NCBI GenBank assembly: GCA_008363265.1
Contig: RHKR01000110.1
Location: 1-13,947, forward strand
Direction of reading: 5' to 3'
Origin: Chlorobiota bacterium
GTDB taxonomy: Bacteria > Bacteroidota > Ignavibacteria > Ignavibacteriales > Ignavibacteriaceae
Length of the DNA stretch: 13,947 nucleotides
In this document: piece after piece, positions 1 to 7,097 of the stretch
How the letters are laid out: each line of letters starts with the position of its first letter
How positions within the stretch are numbered: position 1 is the first letter of the stretch
Notes under the pieces: generated by a model
The model's input: only the letters and a program-made list of their open reading frames with translations
Database searches by the model: none
Told to the model about the DNA's origin: nothing
Translations under genes and position numbers: made by a program

Positions 1-854
1 TCGTTAACCAATTTGAAGGCCTGATCTATCCGGTTGGTTGTGAGGCACTCTATTGGGAAACCGCCCTGCATCTCGGTCTGAGGGGCATCTTTTCTGTCGA
101 GAATGAAAAATCTCAGATCACGGTACTGAAATGCGGTATCAACCTTTTCAGGCTCATGTACACCCATTTTCCCAAGGAAATTGGAGTGCAGGGCCTTCTC
201 AACCTCTTCGTAAGAAAGGTCGGTTACCACCGTAAATGCTGGTTTCAGTGGCTCGATCCTTTCCGCGTGGAAGAAGGTAACGTCTGAAAGTGTCATCTCC
301 TCGATCGATTCCTCATTGGCCATCGAGTAGGTGTAGGCGTTCGGTCTTCCCTGAATTATTTTATCGAGGAGTATCCATGCCATCGCCTGCGGGTGCTGCT
401 TGAACTGCTTGATCCTGTTGCGGAGCTTGTCGCGCTCCCTCTCAAAATCTTCCAGCCGTAAGTGTGGATCATAGACCACATCAGACACGATCTTCATCAT
501 CAGATCGATATTGTCGGAAAGACCGCTGATCTTCACCTCGAAATGATCATGGGTTGCATAGACCGCGAGCGTGAGCCCCTTGCTTTCGAGCAAAGCACTG
601 AGACCGAGTGAATCGAGTTCACCGGCACCTTCATCGAGAAGTTGGGCAGTCAGGTTGGCGAGACCTTCACCACCTTCCGGGTCGAACTTCGAGCCTGCTT
701 CAACAATGAATGTTACTGATGTGATCGGCAGTCCCGGTTTCTGATGAAAAACCACTCTCGAACCGTTCTGAAGAAATCTCTCCTCGAACTCCGGGAAAAC
801 AAAATCCCTGGCCTGAGCGGGCTGCGGTGCGACTGATCTGTCAAACTTTGTCAT
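1..854 (-). CDS. M16 family peptidase-like protein, zinc site lost (C-terminus beyond window)
   Basis: Start ATG is at 854; the frame stays open for 284 codons to the window edge, so the C-terminal part is missing. The N-terminal M16 fold is recognisable: a strand pair near residues 25-52 and then GLANLTAQLLDEG (64-76), which aligns with the GLAHLFEHMMFQG segment of the neighbouring M16 protein. All three catalytic or zinc positions of HxxEH are replaced (N67, A70, Q71). By analogy with paired bacterial M16B peptidases, this is probably the non-catalytic partner that supplies the substrate-binding C-terminal half; the R/Y pair that would confirm this lies outside the window. ATG overlaps the TGA of the catalytic gene as ATGA, which indicates translational coupling and about 1:1 synthesis. 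No signal peptide is seen, so the location is probably cytoplasmic, unless export uses another route. The family call is firm; the role in a heterodimer is inferred. Confidence 0.9.
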   Translation of the reverse strand, partial: MTKFDRSVAPQPAQARDFVFPEFEERFLQNGSRVVFHQKPGLPITSVTFIVEAGSKFDPEGGEGLANLTAQLLDEGAGELDSLGLSALLESKGLTLAVYATHDHFEVKISGLSDNIDLMMKIVSDVVYDPHLRLEDFERERDKLRNRIKQFKQHPQAMAWILLDKIIQGRPNAYTYSMANEESIEEMTLSDVTFFHAERIEPLKPAFTVVTDLSYEEVEKALHSNFLGKMGVHEPEKVDTAFQYRDLRFFILDRKDAPQTEMQGGFPIECLTTNRIDQAFKLVN

Positions 855-2116
855 TTCTCACCTCCCGGTACTATCAAAAGTCTCGCGTAATTTTCGGTGG
901 AATATTTCCTGATAACTGCAAGCATCTCCTCTGGCGAGATCGATTCGATAGTGTCAAGAATAGAGCTCATATGGTCGGGATCACTGGTGTAAAAGTTAAA
1001 TTCGTTCATCCGTGAGGCTATTCCATTTACGCTCTGCATGCTGTAGATGGCCTGAACCTTGTAGTTGTATTTGATCCGCTCCATCTCTTCAGGCAAAACT
1101 TCACTGTTGATGGCTTTATGAAGTTCATCGATTATCTCCTTCTCCATCTCCGCGGGTTCAAATCCGGGCTTCAATGTCGCTTGCAGCAGGTTCATTCCGT
1201 GATATTTACCCGTGTAATTGGAAAATGAAACACTCTGGAGCGATTCATCAGTAAAAACAAACTTCTTGTGCAGTCTCGAATTCTTCGATGATGTCAGGAA
1301 GTCACCCGCGAGCGCGAGCGCGATATCTTCTCTGGTAAATGCTGTGAGCGAAGGCCACGCGAAGATCAGTTTCGGGAGAAAAACCTTATCGGTATAAACC
1401 TCTTTGACCGTTTCTGTCAGGAAGTAAGGCTCAACCATTGCCGGAGGCGCGGGTTTGGGTGAAGCGCTGATCTCACCGAAATACTTTTGGATAAGCTCTT
1501 TGGTTCTCCCCTCTTCAATATCACCGTAAACAACCAGTGTCGCGTTGGAGGGAGTGTAAAAAGTCGTGAAAAATTCCCGCACGTCATCCAATTCAGTGGC
1601 AAGAATATCTTTCATATGGCCGATAACGGGATCGCGGTAGGGATGCCCTTCAGGATAAACCATCCGGGTGATCTTCTCAAATCCGAGTCCGTAAGGAGCG
1701 TTATCGTAATGCTCCAGCCTCTCATTCTTGATCACATCGATCTGGTTGGTGAGGGTGTCCTGAACCAGCGCCGGCAGGAACCACCCCATTCTGTCAGACT
1801 CAAGCCAGAGCCCGAGTTCCAGGTGTGATGAGGGAAGCTTGTTGAAATAAACTGTGCGGTCGTAAGTTGTATTGGCGTTCAGTGAACCACCTGTTTCCTG
1901 AACATACTGGAAGTGCATCCCTTTCGGAACGTTCACCGATCCCTGAAACATCATGTGTTCGAAAAGGTGAGCCAATCCCGTTTTCCTGTGTCCTTCATTG
2001 GCGCTTCCCACATGGTAAAGCAGGTTGATCGCCACAATGGGATTCGTATGGTCTTTCCCGAGAATAACCTCAAGGCCATTCTCGAGAAAGTACCTTTCAT
2101 AATTAATTTTAATCAT
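851..2116 (-). CDS. M16 family zinc metallopeptidase, catalytic partner
   Basis: A 421-residue protein, the usual size for a single-chain bacterial M16B peptidase. The inverted zinc motif HLFEH is at residues 50-54 (H50 and H54 ligands, E53 general base), and the distal glutamate ligand is probably E132 in the NERLEH segment, at the normal distance. A second M16-type domain follows from about residue 190 to the end. Known members degrade peptides with a zinc-dependent clamshell mechanism; many act as heterodimers with an inactive homologue, and such a homologue is encoded immediately downstream with a 4-nt overlap. The ATG at 2116 is preceded by a good AGAGGG ribosome site and starts 10 nt after the lepB stop, so lepB and both M16 genes probably form one transcript. 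No signal peptide is visible. Substrate unknown; processing of targeting or signal peptides is possible from the lepB context but is only inference. Confidence 0.95.
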   Translation of the reverse strand: MIKINYERYFLENGLEVILGKDHTNPIVAINLLYHVGSANEGHRKTGLAHLFEHMMFQGSVNVPKGMHFQYVQETGGSLNANTTYDRTVYFNKLPSSHLELGLWLESDRMGWFLPALVQDTLTNQIDVIKNERLEHYDNAPYGLGFEKITRMVYPEGHPYRDPVIGHMKDILATELDDVREFFTTFYTPSNATLVVYGDIEEGRTKELIQKYFGEISASPKPAPPAMVEPYFLTETVKEVYTDKVFLPKLIFAWPSLTAFTREDIALALAGDFLTSSKNSRLHKKFVFTDESLQSVSFSNYTGKYHGMNLLQATLKPGFEPAEMEKEIIDELHKAINSEVLPEEMERIKYNYKVQAIYSMQSVNGIASRMNEFNFYTSDPDHMSSILDTIESISPEEMLAVIRKYSTENYARLLIVPGGEK

Positions 2117-2126
2117 TTTTCCCTCT

Positions 2127-2978
2127 TTAGTCGAGAATTTTAAGTATTCTTTCTCCTCTGATCGAGCCGAGCAACTTGAAAAGATCGCTGAACGGAATGG
2201 TGTTGTCCCATGAGAACAGGACGAATATCGCCTGCCCGACGATCATCTTTCTTGAAACGGGGCCCCAGAACCGGGAGTCGGAACTGTCGTCACGGTTGTC
2301 TCCCATCATGAAATAATAGTCTTCCTGAAATGTGTATTCAGTCGCTGCTTTCCCGTCGATGTAGACAACGCCGTTATCGACTTTCACCACTTCCTTCTCG
2401 AATTCCCTGTTTATGAAGTGCTGCCAGGCAAGAGCTGTTCTTGGATCAAGTTTGATCTTCGCGCCTTTTTTAGGTACAACGAAAGTACCGAAACTGTCGG
2501 GGCTCCAGTTCTCCAGACCGGGGAACATATATTGCGCGATCCGTGGATCGTTCTGCGCGGGACCGTATTGAACATAGGGGGGAAGTGGCGCCGGTTTGCC
2601 ATTAACGAACACCACTTTGTTCCTGATGGTGATGGTATCGCCAGGAAGTCCAATGCATCTTTTTACATACTGAATGTTAGCAGGGTTTGGTTTGAATTCG
2701 CTTTTCTCACCGGGGAAATCAAAAACCACGATGTCACCACGGTCGGGATCGGTGAAAATATCCCATCTGAAGTGGGGTATGTCGATCTCGGTGTAGGGGA
2801 TGAACTTGGGGGAGTTGATACCGTATATGAACTTGTTTACAACAACGAAATCACCGACGAGAATGGTGCTTTCCATGGAAGGAGTGGGAATCCGCGTGTT
2901 CTGAAAGAAAAATGAAATAATAAAGAGTGCCGCGATAAAGGCCTGAAGAAGCGACTTCAGCTCTTTTTTAACATTCAA
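2127..2978 (-). CDS. lepB: Signal peptidase I, TTG start
   Basis: A 283-residue type I signal peptidase (S26), which removes signal peptides from exported proteins at the outer face of the inner membrane. One N-terminal membrane segment spans about residues 10-26. The catalytic serine is S34 in PSMEST, the general-base lysine is K106 in YVKRCIGLPGD, and the conserved box MGDNRDDSSDSRFWG lies at 225-239. A second insert domain (about 139-200) gives a length near that of other bacteroidete-type enzymes. The start is probably TTG at 2978: it has GGAG seven bases upstream, while the nearest ATG (2974) is out of frame and the next in-frame methionine, M35, directly follows the catalytic serine. 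The gene is separated from gatB by 78 bp and followed 10 nt later by the M16 peptidase. Confidence 0.96.
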   Translation of the reverse strand: MNVKKELKSLLQAFIAALFIISFFFQNTRIPTPSMESTILVGDFVVVNKFIYGINSPKFIPYTEIDIPHFRWDIFTDPDRGDIVVFDFPGEKSEFKPNPANIQYVKRCIGLPGDTITIRNKVVFVNGKPAPLPPYVQYGPAQNDPRIAQYMFPGLENWSPDSFGTFVVPKKGAKIKLDPRTALAWQHFINREFEKEVVKVDNGVVYIDGKAATEYTFQEDYYFMMGDNRDDSSDSRFWGPVSRKMIVGQAIFVLFSWDNTIPFSDLFKLLGSIRGERILKILD

Positions 2979-3056
2979 GTTCTGTCTCCAAATTAAAATT
3001 TAAATTTACGAAATCAGGCGTTAACGATAGGTTTAAAGAAAAGTGACCTTCCGGCC

Positions 3057-4514
3057 TTAACCCCTCTTTTTGAGTGAAGAGAGAAGTATCGAGTTGACAC
3101 TCCCCGGGTTGGCTTTCCCTTTCGTTTCGCGCATCACTTTCCCCACGAAAAATCCGAGAACTTTCTCCTTACCGGCGAGGTACTCCTCAACCTGCTGAGG
3201 GTTTTCGTCGAGGAGTTGATCGATCAGTTTCTCAAGCTCACCCGTATCGGATATCTGCATCAGACCCTCCCTTTTTACGATATCTTCAGGCAGTGTCTTC
3301 TCTTCCAGCATAAGGGCAAAAACCTCTTTGGCGATCTTGCCTGAAATAACACCGGATGAGACAAGTTCCACGAGCTGCGCCATTCTTTGGGGCTCGATAG
3401 TAAAGTTACCGATCGGAATTTTCCTGTCATTCACCACCGAAAGAACATCGGTCATGATCCTGTTGCTGAGTTCTTTATAAGCTTTTGTATGAATTGCGGC
3501 TGCTTCAAAGTAGGCGGCAGTATCCGGCTGTTGGGTAAGAACCGCGGCATCGTAGGGAGGCAGGCCCATTTCGGAGATGTACCTTCCTTTTTTTGCTGCT
3601 GGAAGTTCCGGCATCGCACGCCTTATCTCTTCCATCCACCCGGCATCGATCTGAAGCGGGCGGAGGTCGGGATCAGGGAAATATCTGTAGTCGTGTGAAT
3701 CTTCTTTTGATCTCATCGGGAGAGCCAAACCTTTATCGGCATTCCAGAGAAGTGTCTGCTGAACCACGGCCTCGCCATCTTCAAGAAGTTCGATCTGACG
3801 GGCTATCTCATAATTGATAGCCTTTTCGACATTTTTGAAGGAGTTCATATTCTTCACCTCGGTTTTGGTTCCGAGTTTTGTCTCGCCCCGGAGTCTAACC
3901 GAAATGTTGGCATCGCACCTTAGCGACCCCTCTTCCATGTTACCGTCGCAGATATCGAGATAAAGGAGTATCTGACGGAGTGTTTTGAGGTAAGCAGCAG
4001 CTTCGGCACCACTTCGCATGTCAGGATGGCTGACTATTTCAAGAAGTGGCACGCCGCATCTGTTCACATCAACGAGGGTATAGGGACCACGGTCGTGGAT
4101 CGATTTCCCCGCATCCTCTTCAAGGTGCGCGCGGTTCACTCCGATCTCCCTGATGGAGCCATCCTCAAGCTCGATAAGAAGCTTCCCCTCCCCCACAACG
4201 GGAAGGCTGAACTGACTGATCTGGTAACCTTTCGGAAGATCAGGATAAAAATAATTTTTGCGTGCGAATATCGAGCTGGTGTTGATCTCCGCGTCAAGGG
4301 CGTAACCCAGTTTCACAGCAAATTCTACTGCTTTTCTGTTAAGTACGGGCAGCACCCCGGGGTGACCGAGACAAACGGGACATACATTACTGTTCGACTC
4401 TGCTGAAAAACCGGCAGGACATGAACAGAATATTTTTGTTTGGGTTTTAAGTTGAGCGTGTACTTCGAGCCCGATCACGGGTTCGTACTTCTCCTCAAGG
4501 TAGGATACTGCCAT
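3057..4514 (-). CDS. gatB: Aspartyl/glutamyl-tRNA(Asn/Gln) amidotransferase subunit B
   Basis: A 485-residue GatB. With GatA and GatC it converts mischarged Glu-tRNA(Gln) or Asp-tRNA(Asn) to the amide form in the cytoplasm; GatB activates the acyl-tRNA with ATP. Visible signatures are VIGLEVHAQL (13-22), the four zinc cysteines C30, C32, C45 and C48, the HPGVLPVLN segment, YFYPDLPKGYQISQ, HLEEDAGKS, and the family signature VDVNRCGVPLLE. The C-terminal GatB/YqeY tail (about 335-485) is complete and includes KVMRETKGKANP. gatA and gatC are not in the window. ATG at 4514 starts 3 nt after the stop of the upstream amylase fragment (TGATAGATG) without a clear Shine-Dalgarno, so translation may be coupled to it. 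The call is secure. Confidence 0.98.
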   Translation of the reverse strand: MAVSYLEEKYEPVIGLEVHAQLKTQTKIFCSCPAGFSAESNSNVCPVCLGHPGVLPVLNRKAVEFAVKLGYALDAEINTSSIFARKNYFYPDLPKGYQISQFSLPVVGEGKLLIELEDGSIREIGVNRAHLEEDAGKSIHDRGPYTLVDVNRCGVPLLEIVSHPDMRSGAEAAAYLKTLRQILLYLDICDGNMEEGSLRCDANISVRLRGETKLGTKTEVKNMNSFKNVEKAINYEIARQIELLEDGEAVVQQTLLWNADKGLALPMRSKEDSHDYRYFPDPDLRPLQIDAGWMEEIRRAMPELPAAKKGRYISEMGLPPYDAAVLTQQPDTAAYFEAAAIHTKAYKELSNRIMTDVLSVVNDRKIPIGNFTIEPQRMAQLVELVSSGVISGKIAKEVFALMLEEKTLPEDIVKREGLMQISDTGELEKLIDQLLDENPQQVEEYLAGKEKVLGFFVGKVMRETKGKANPGSVNSILLSSLKKRG

Positions 4515-4517
4515 CTA

Positions 4518-4832
4518 TCAGTTTTTTGTGAATATAGCGTAGCCGTATGGTGAAAGTTTTATCTTCGCGCTGTCATCAAGTGCTTCTGACCTGCCCGAAA
4601 ACGCGTCGGTGTACGTCCCTGAATAATTGCCGAGGGATAGCTGTATGGCTTTTTCTTCACCTGAAAGATTGAAACATGCTAAAATGTGGTTGGGCTCAAC
4701 CTCCCTGATGAAGGCTATTACCTTCCCGTCGAGGTTCTCATCAAGTCTTACCAGATCTCCACTTTTTATTCCATCGTATATCGCGGGATTTATCTTTTTA
4801 AGGCGCGAAAGCGTCCTGTAAAGCTCCGTCAT
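4518..4832 (-). CDS. Orphan C-terminal domain of a GH13 alpha-amylase (probable gene remnant)
   Basis: A 104-residue ORF that resembles only the end of bacterial GH13 alpha-amylases: the helix ELYRTLSRLKKINPAIYDG (residues 3-21) that normally closes the catalytic barrel, then the all-beta domain with VIAFIRE, ILACFNLSGEE, GTYTDAFSG and a terminal SPYGYAIF. The catalytic barrel with its Asp/Glu/Asp residues, some 400 residues in normal enzymes, is absent. An in-frame TAA sits two codons before the ATG and the upstream DNA is AT-rich, so the missing part is not simply in another frame nearby. A GGAG lies 11 nt before the ATG. It is either a decaying remnant left by a deletion or insertion at about 4835, or a stand-alone carbohydrate-binding module. 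Its stop is 3 nt from gatB, so its retention may reflect a need for gatB coupling. Domain identity is likely; expression is uncertain. Confidence 0.7.
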   Translation of the reverse strand: MTELYRTLSRLKKINPAIYDGIKSGDLVRLDENLDGKVIAFIREVEPNHILACFNLSGEEKAIQLSLGNYSGTYTDAFSGRSEALDDSAKIKLSPYGYAIFTKN

Positions 4833-4873
4833 CTGTTAATTTACTCCAAAATTTATCATTCATCATCAAAAAC

Positions 4874-4965
4874 ACAGTTCATTATAATTACATTGCCGGA
4901 TAAATACCGGAACTATCGAAATGCCCCCGGTGTTATCTATACATACCGGGTAACTAATGAACTGT
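4874..4965. repeat. Nested inverted-repeat element with three-way-junction-like fold
   Basis: A perfect 11-bp inverted repeat, ACAGTTCATTA (4874-4884) and TAATGAACTGT (4955-4965), encloses two smaller hairpins: CCGG (4896-4899) with CCGG (4907-4910), extended by TT/AA around a bulged G, and CCCGGT (4926-4931) with ACCGGG (4945-4950). The short direct repeat ATACCGG...AACTA occurs twice (from about 4905 and 4944). Read on the minus strand the outer stem is followed by GTGTTTTTG and ends about 40 nt before the amylase-fragment ATG, so it could be a 5' leader RNA; it could equally be a REP-like or mobile-element repeat. I do not recognise a known RNA family. Confidence 0.55.
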
Positions 4966-5048
4966 AAACAACTCGCTAATTTACGACTCTCACCAGTCTA
5001 AAAAAAATAAAAAATTGATGTTTGTTTTAGTACAATAGTAATAATTAC

Positions 5049-5078
5049 TTTGAAATTAGTAACAAATTTATATCTTTA
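5049..5078 (+). promoter_or_regulatory. Candidate Bacteroidota-type promoter for the ATPase gene
   Basis: TTTG at 5049-5052 and TATCTTTA at 5071-5078 are separated by 18 bp, resembling the TTTG / TAnnTTTG promoter of Bacteroidota with one mismatch in the -7 box. It would start RNA about 50 nt before the ATG at 5138. AT-rich DNA makes chance matches easy, so this is a moderate call. Confidence 0.4.
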
Positions 5079-5137
5079 AACCCGGGAATTATAAAAATTG
5101 TATAACAACTCAGTTAATAATAAAAACATTTATTCAG

Positions 5138-6634
5138 ATGAAGATATATTTCAGAGAAAATCAGCTCGCATACTTGAACCAGATAGCCACGAACACCGTT
5201 GGGCACTCCAACTTTACTCTACTCGTTGGGAAGAGAAAAGTAGGAAAGACAACGCTGATCAAGCAGTTTCTGAGAGCGAATGCAGGTGCTTATTTCACAA
5301 TAAGCAACAAATCATCATTCCTGCAGCTTCAGGATATTTCAGAATACCTGAAATCCTACACATTTCCTGACAGTTTTATCCCGAATTTCCAAAGTTGGGG
5401 AAATTTCTTTGAGTTTCTCTTCTATATTGCCCGGAACAGACCCGTCAATATCGTTATCGACGAGTTTCACAATTTCGAACTGATAGAATCGGAAGCTTTT
5501 GACGAACTCAGGAGAGCTTGGGATACCCACGCGAAAAGCTCAATGCTCAACCTGATTGTTGTTACTTCGAACATCGACTTCATGAAAAGGAAGTTCGAAT
5601 CACCAGAGAGCCCCCTCTTCAGGATCAACAACCACTTCATTAAACTGAATCCGTTCAGACTTTCTGATGTGATCGTGATCTTCAGGATGAACAATTCGAA
5701 GCTTTCAACAAACCAGATAATTGAACTTTACACCATCTTCGGTGGACTTCCCAAGTACTACTTCCTGATAGAGCGTCACCGCCTCTGGAACAAGGACCTT
5801 GAGACGATCCTAAAGGAACTCGTCTTCGTCGACTTTGCCCCGCTCGCCTACGAGCTGAAGGAACTGCTGATAAACGACTTCACCAGAGGCAACAAGATAT
5901 ACCTCTCGATACTGCAGGCGATCGCCGCAGGGTTCACCAAAATGTCAGATATCGCCAAAACAGTGAACATTCCTGTTACGAACCTGACAAAATACCTCTT
6001 CGAACTTGAAAAGAAGAAGAGACTTATCGAGCGCCAGTTGCCCGTGAACACCAGCGACGACACGAAATCAAAATTCGGCCGCTACTTTATCAGAAATTAC
6101 TTCGAAAACTTCTGGTTCCGGTTCATTCAGCCCGATATCATCAATTTTGAGATGGGTGAATATGATAAAATGCTCGTCACCATTTCAGACAAGCTGGGTG
6201 AATATGTTAACAGCCGGCTCGGTATCTTCATCCGCGAGATATTCCAGGACTACCAGAAGAGCCCTTACATCCAGTACCTCTTCCCCTTCGAAATAACCAA
6301 GGTGGGTTCGGTATGGAACAGAAGGGATACGATCGAGATAGTTGTGGTTAGCGAACCGGCGAGAGCGGTACTTTACGCCAATCTTGTTCTGCAGGATGAA
6401 CCACTGAACAAGTACGATGTGAACATGGCTTCAACCCAGTTCTTTAAATTCAAGAACCTTTACGCGAATTATTCGAAGAGATATCTTATTATTTCGAAGA
6501 ATGGACTCGATGAGGGCGCCGAGGCTTTCTGCAAGCAGAAAAACCTCACAACGATCGATATCAACGTCTTCTTCGACGCGCTCGTAAGTGACACTGTTGA
6601 TACCGACCCGCAGCTGATCGAAATAGAGGTCTGA
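5138..6634 (+). CDS. Archaeal-type AAA/STAND ATPase with winged helix and DUF234-like C-terminus
   Basis: A 498-residue protein with the order of the ATPase_2/DUF234 family. Walker A is GKRKVGKTT (31-39), Walker B is VNIVIDEF (103-110, D108 and E109), a sensor-like strand VVTSN is at 141-145, and the family hallmark GGLPKYY is at 202-208. A winged-helix segment covers about 255-300, and a DUF234-like domain starts with the FWFRFI region (325-330). The C-terminal fold of this family has been related to PD-(D/E)xK nucleases; here an acidic strand (D397, E400) is present, but the position where E-x-K would be expected reads A-N-L (414-416), so nuclease activity is doubtful. Cellular role is not known for the family. 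No Shine-Dalgarno is seen. It is the lone plus-strand gene, monocistronic between an AT-rich promoter region and a strong terminator, and lies next to a truncated gene, which suggests it is an accessory insertion. Confidence 0.9.
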   Translation: MKIYFRENQLAYLNQIATNTVGHSNFTLLVGKRKVGKTTLIKQFLRANAGAYFTISNKSSFLQLQDISEYLKSYTFPDSFIPNFQSWGNFFEFLFYIARNRPVNIVIDEFHNFELIESEAFDELRRAWDTHAKSSMLNLIVVTSNIDFMKRKFESPESPLFRINNHFIKLNPFRLSDVIVIFRMNNSKLSTNQIIELYTIFGGLPKYYFLIERHRLWNKDLETILKELVFVDFAPLAYELKELLINDFTRGNKIYLSILQAIAAGFTKMSDIAKTVNIPVTNLTKYLFELEKKKRLIERQLPVNTSDDTKSKFGRYFIRNYFENFWFRFIQPDIINFEMGEYDKMLVTISDKLGEYVNSRLGIFIREIFQDYQKSPYIQYLFPFEITKVGSVWNRRDTIEIVVVSEPARAVLYANLVLQDEPLNKYDVNMASTQFFKFKNLYANYSKRYLIISKNGLDEGAEAFCKQKNLTTIDINVFFDALVSDTVDTDPQLIEIEV

Positions 6635-6653
6635 TAACAACTCAATATTGTTG

Positions 6654-6686
6654 AAAGCTGCTTCCGCGAGGAGGCAGCTTTTTTTT
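6654..6686 (+). terminator. Rho-independent terminator of the ATPase gene
   Basis: An 11-bp stem (6655-6665 with 6670-6680, one G-T pair) is closed by a GCGA tetraloop of the GNRA type and followed by a run of T to 6686. It begins 20 nt after the ATPase stop. The T-run overlaps the stop codon of the convergent glycerate kinase gene; on the minus strand the stem is followed by only TTTC, so termination there should be weaker. Confidence 0.9.
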
Positions 6687-7077
6687 ATCCCCTTGCGAGC
6701 ATTATTACATCAGCCAGGTTAACCCCCGTGTGTCCTGTTGCGAGCGAACAGCCAAGCGCGTCGCACCAGGAGCCTGAATCGTTGTTGCGCAACATGGCTG
6801 AATAGTCCAAACCCATCGCCTCCCCTTTAGCGAAAGTCATACCGTCAACTATCGCCCCGGCATTTGAAGTGGAACCGTCAGTCCCGTCTGTTCCGGCCAC
6901 GAGCAACACACCCGGGGTTCCCGCGAGAAGTGGAGCAGCGCGCATTGCAAACTCACTGTTCCGCCCCCCTTTGCCTGTTCCTCTTACGATCACACCTGTC
7001 TCTGCTCCTGCGATAAGAAGTAATGGTCTTCCGGGATCAAAATTCTGAGCAAATGTCCGGTTCAAAAAGCGGCTCAC
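6685..7077 (-). CDS. Glycerate 2-kinase, C-terminal MOFRL domain (frameshifted second half)
   Basis: A 130-residue ORF that matches the C-terminal MOFRL domain of type II glycerate kinases: GTGKGGRNSEFA (33-44, with the conserved catalytic-type arginine R39), GTDGTDGS and SNAGAIVDG (62-79) and the closing GHTGVNLADV (115-124). The frame is open upstream of the listed GTG, so CTG ACC GGT GGT GTC GAG GAA GCC GTG continues the protein (LTGGVEEAV). It therefore directly continues the N-terminal half encoded at 7098-7949 in the -1 frame. A GAGGA lies 4 nt before the GTG, so independent initiation is conceivable. Most likely this is one gene with a single-base deletion or a sequencing error in GCCCTC near 7101-7109; alternatively a genuine two-polypeptide enzyme. 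Family assignment is firm, gene structure is not. Confidence 0.85.
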   Translation of the reverse strand: MSRFLNRTFAQNFDPGRPLLLIAGAETGVIVRGTGKGGRNSEFAMRAAPLLAGTPGVLLVAGTDGTDGSTSNAGAIVDGMTFAKGEAMGLDYSAMLRNNDSGSWCDALGCSLATGHTGVNLADVIMLARG

Positions 7078-7097
7078 GGCTTCCTCGACACCACCGG

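Larger units (their letters stand above)
4833..5137. other. 305-bp AT-rich divergent intergenic region
   Basis: This gap separates the minus-strand gatB-side genes from the plus-strand ATPase gene. It holds a nested inverted-repeat element (4874-4965), a small GACT/AGTC hairpin followed by an A-rich tract (about 4984-5014), and a candidate Bacteroidota-type promoter (5049-5078). No credible ORF is present, and base composition is clearly more AT-rich than the genes around it. A junction scar is plausible because the amylase fragment ends abruptly here. Confidence 0.6.

Noticed and set aside
1306..1325. Short GAGCGC tandem run.
   Set aside because: Two imperfect units inside the M16 coding frame (Ala-Leu-Ala-Leu), explained by codon use.
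2418..2915. 165-codon plus-strand ORF antisense to lepB.
   Set aside because: It lies fully within a secure gene, and its peptide has no domain or start signal; frames opposite conserved genes often stay open.
4984..5014. GACT/AGTC hairpin followed by an A-rich tract, considered as a terminator for minus-strand transcription.
   Set aside because: The stem is only 4 bp and the A-tract lies on the wrong side for a minus-strand T-run after the stem; no gene upstream would need it.
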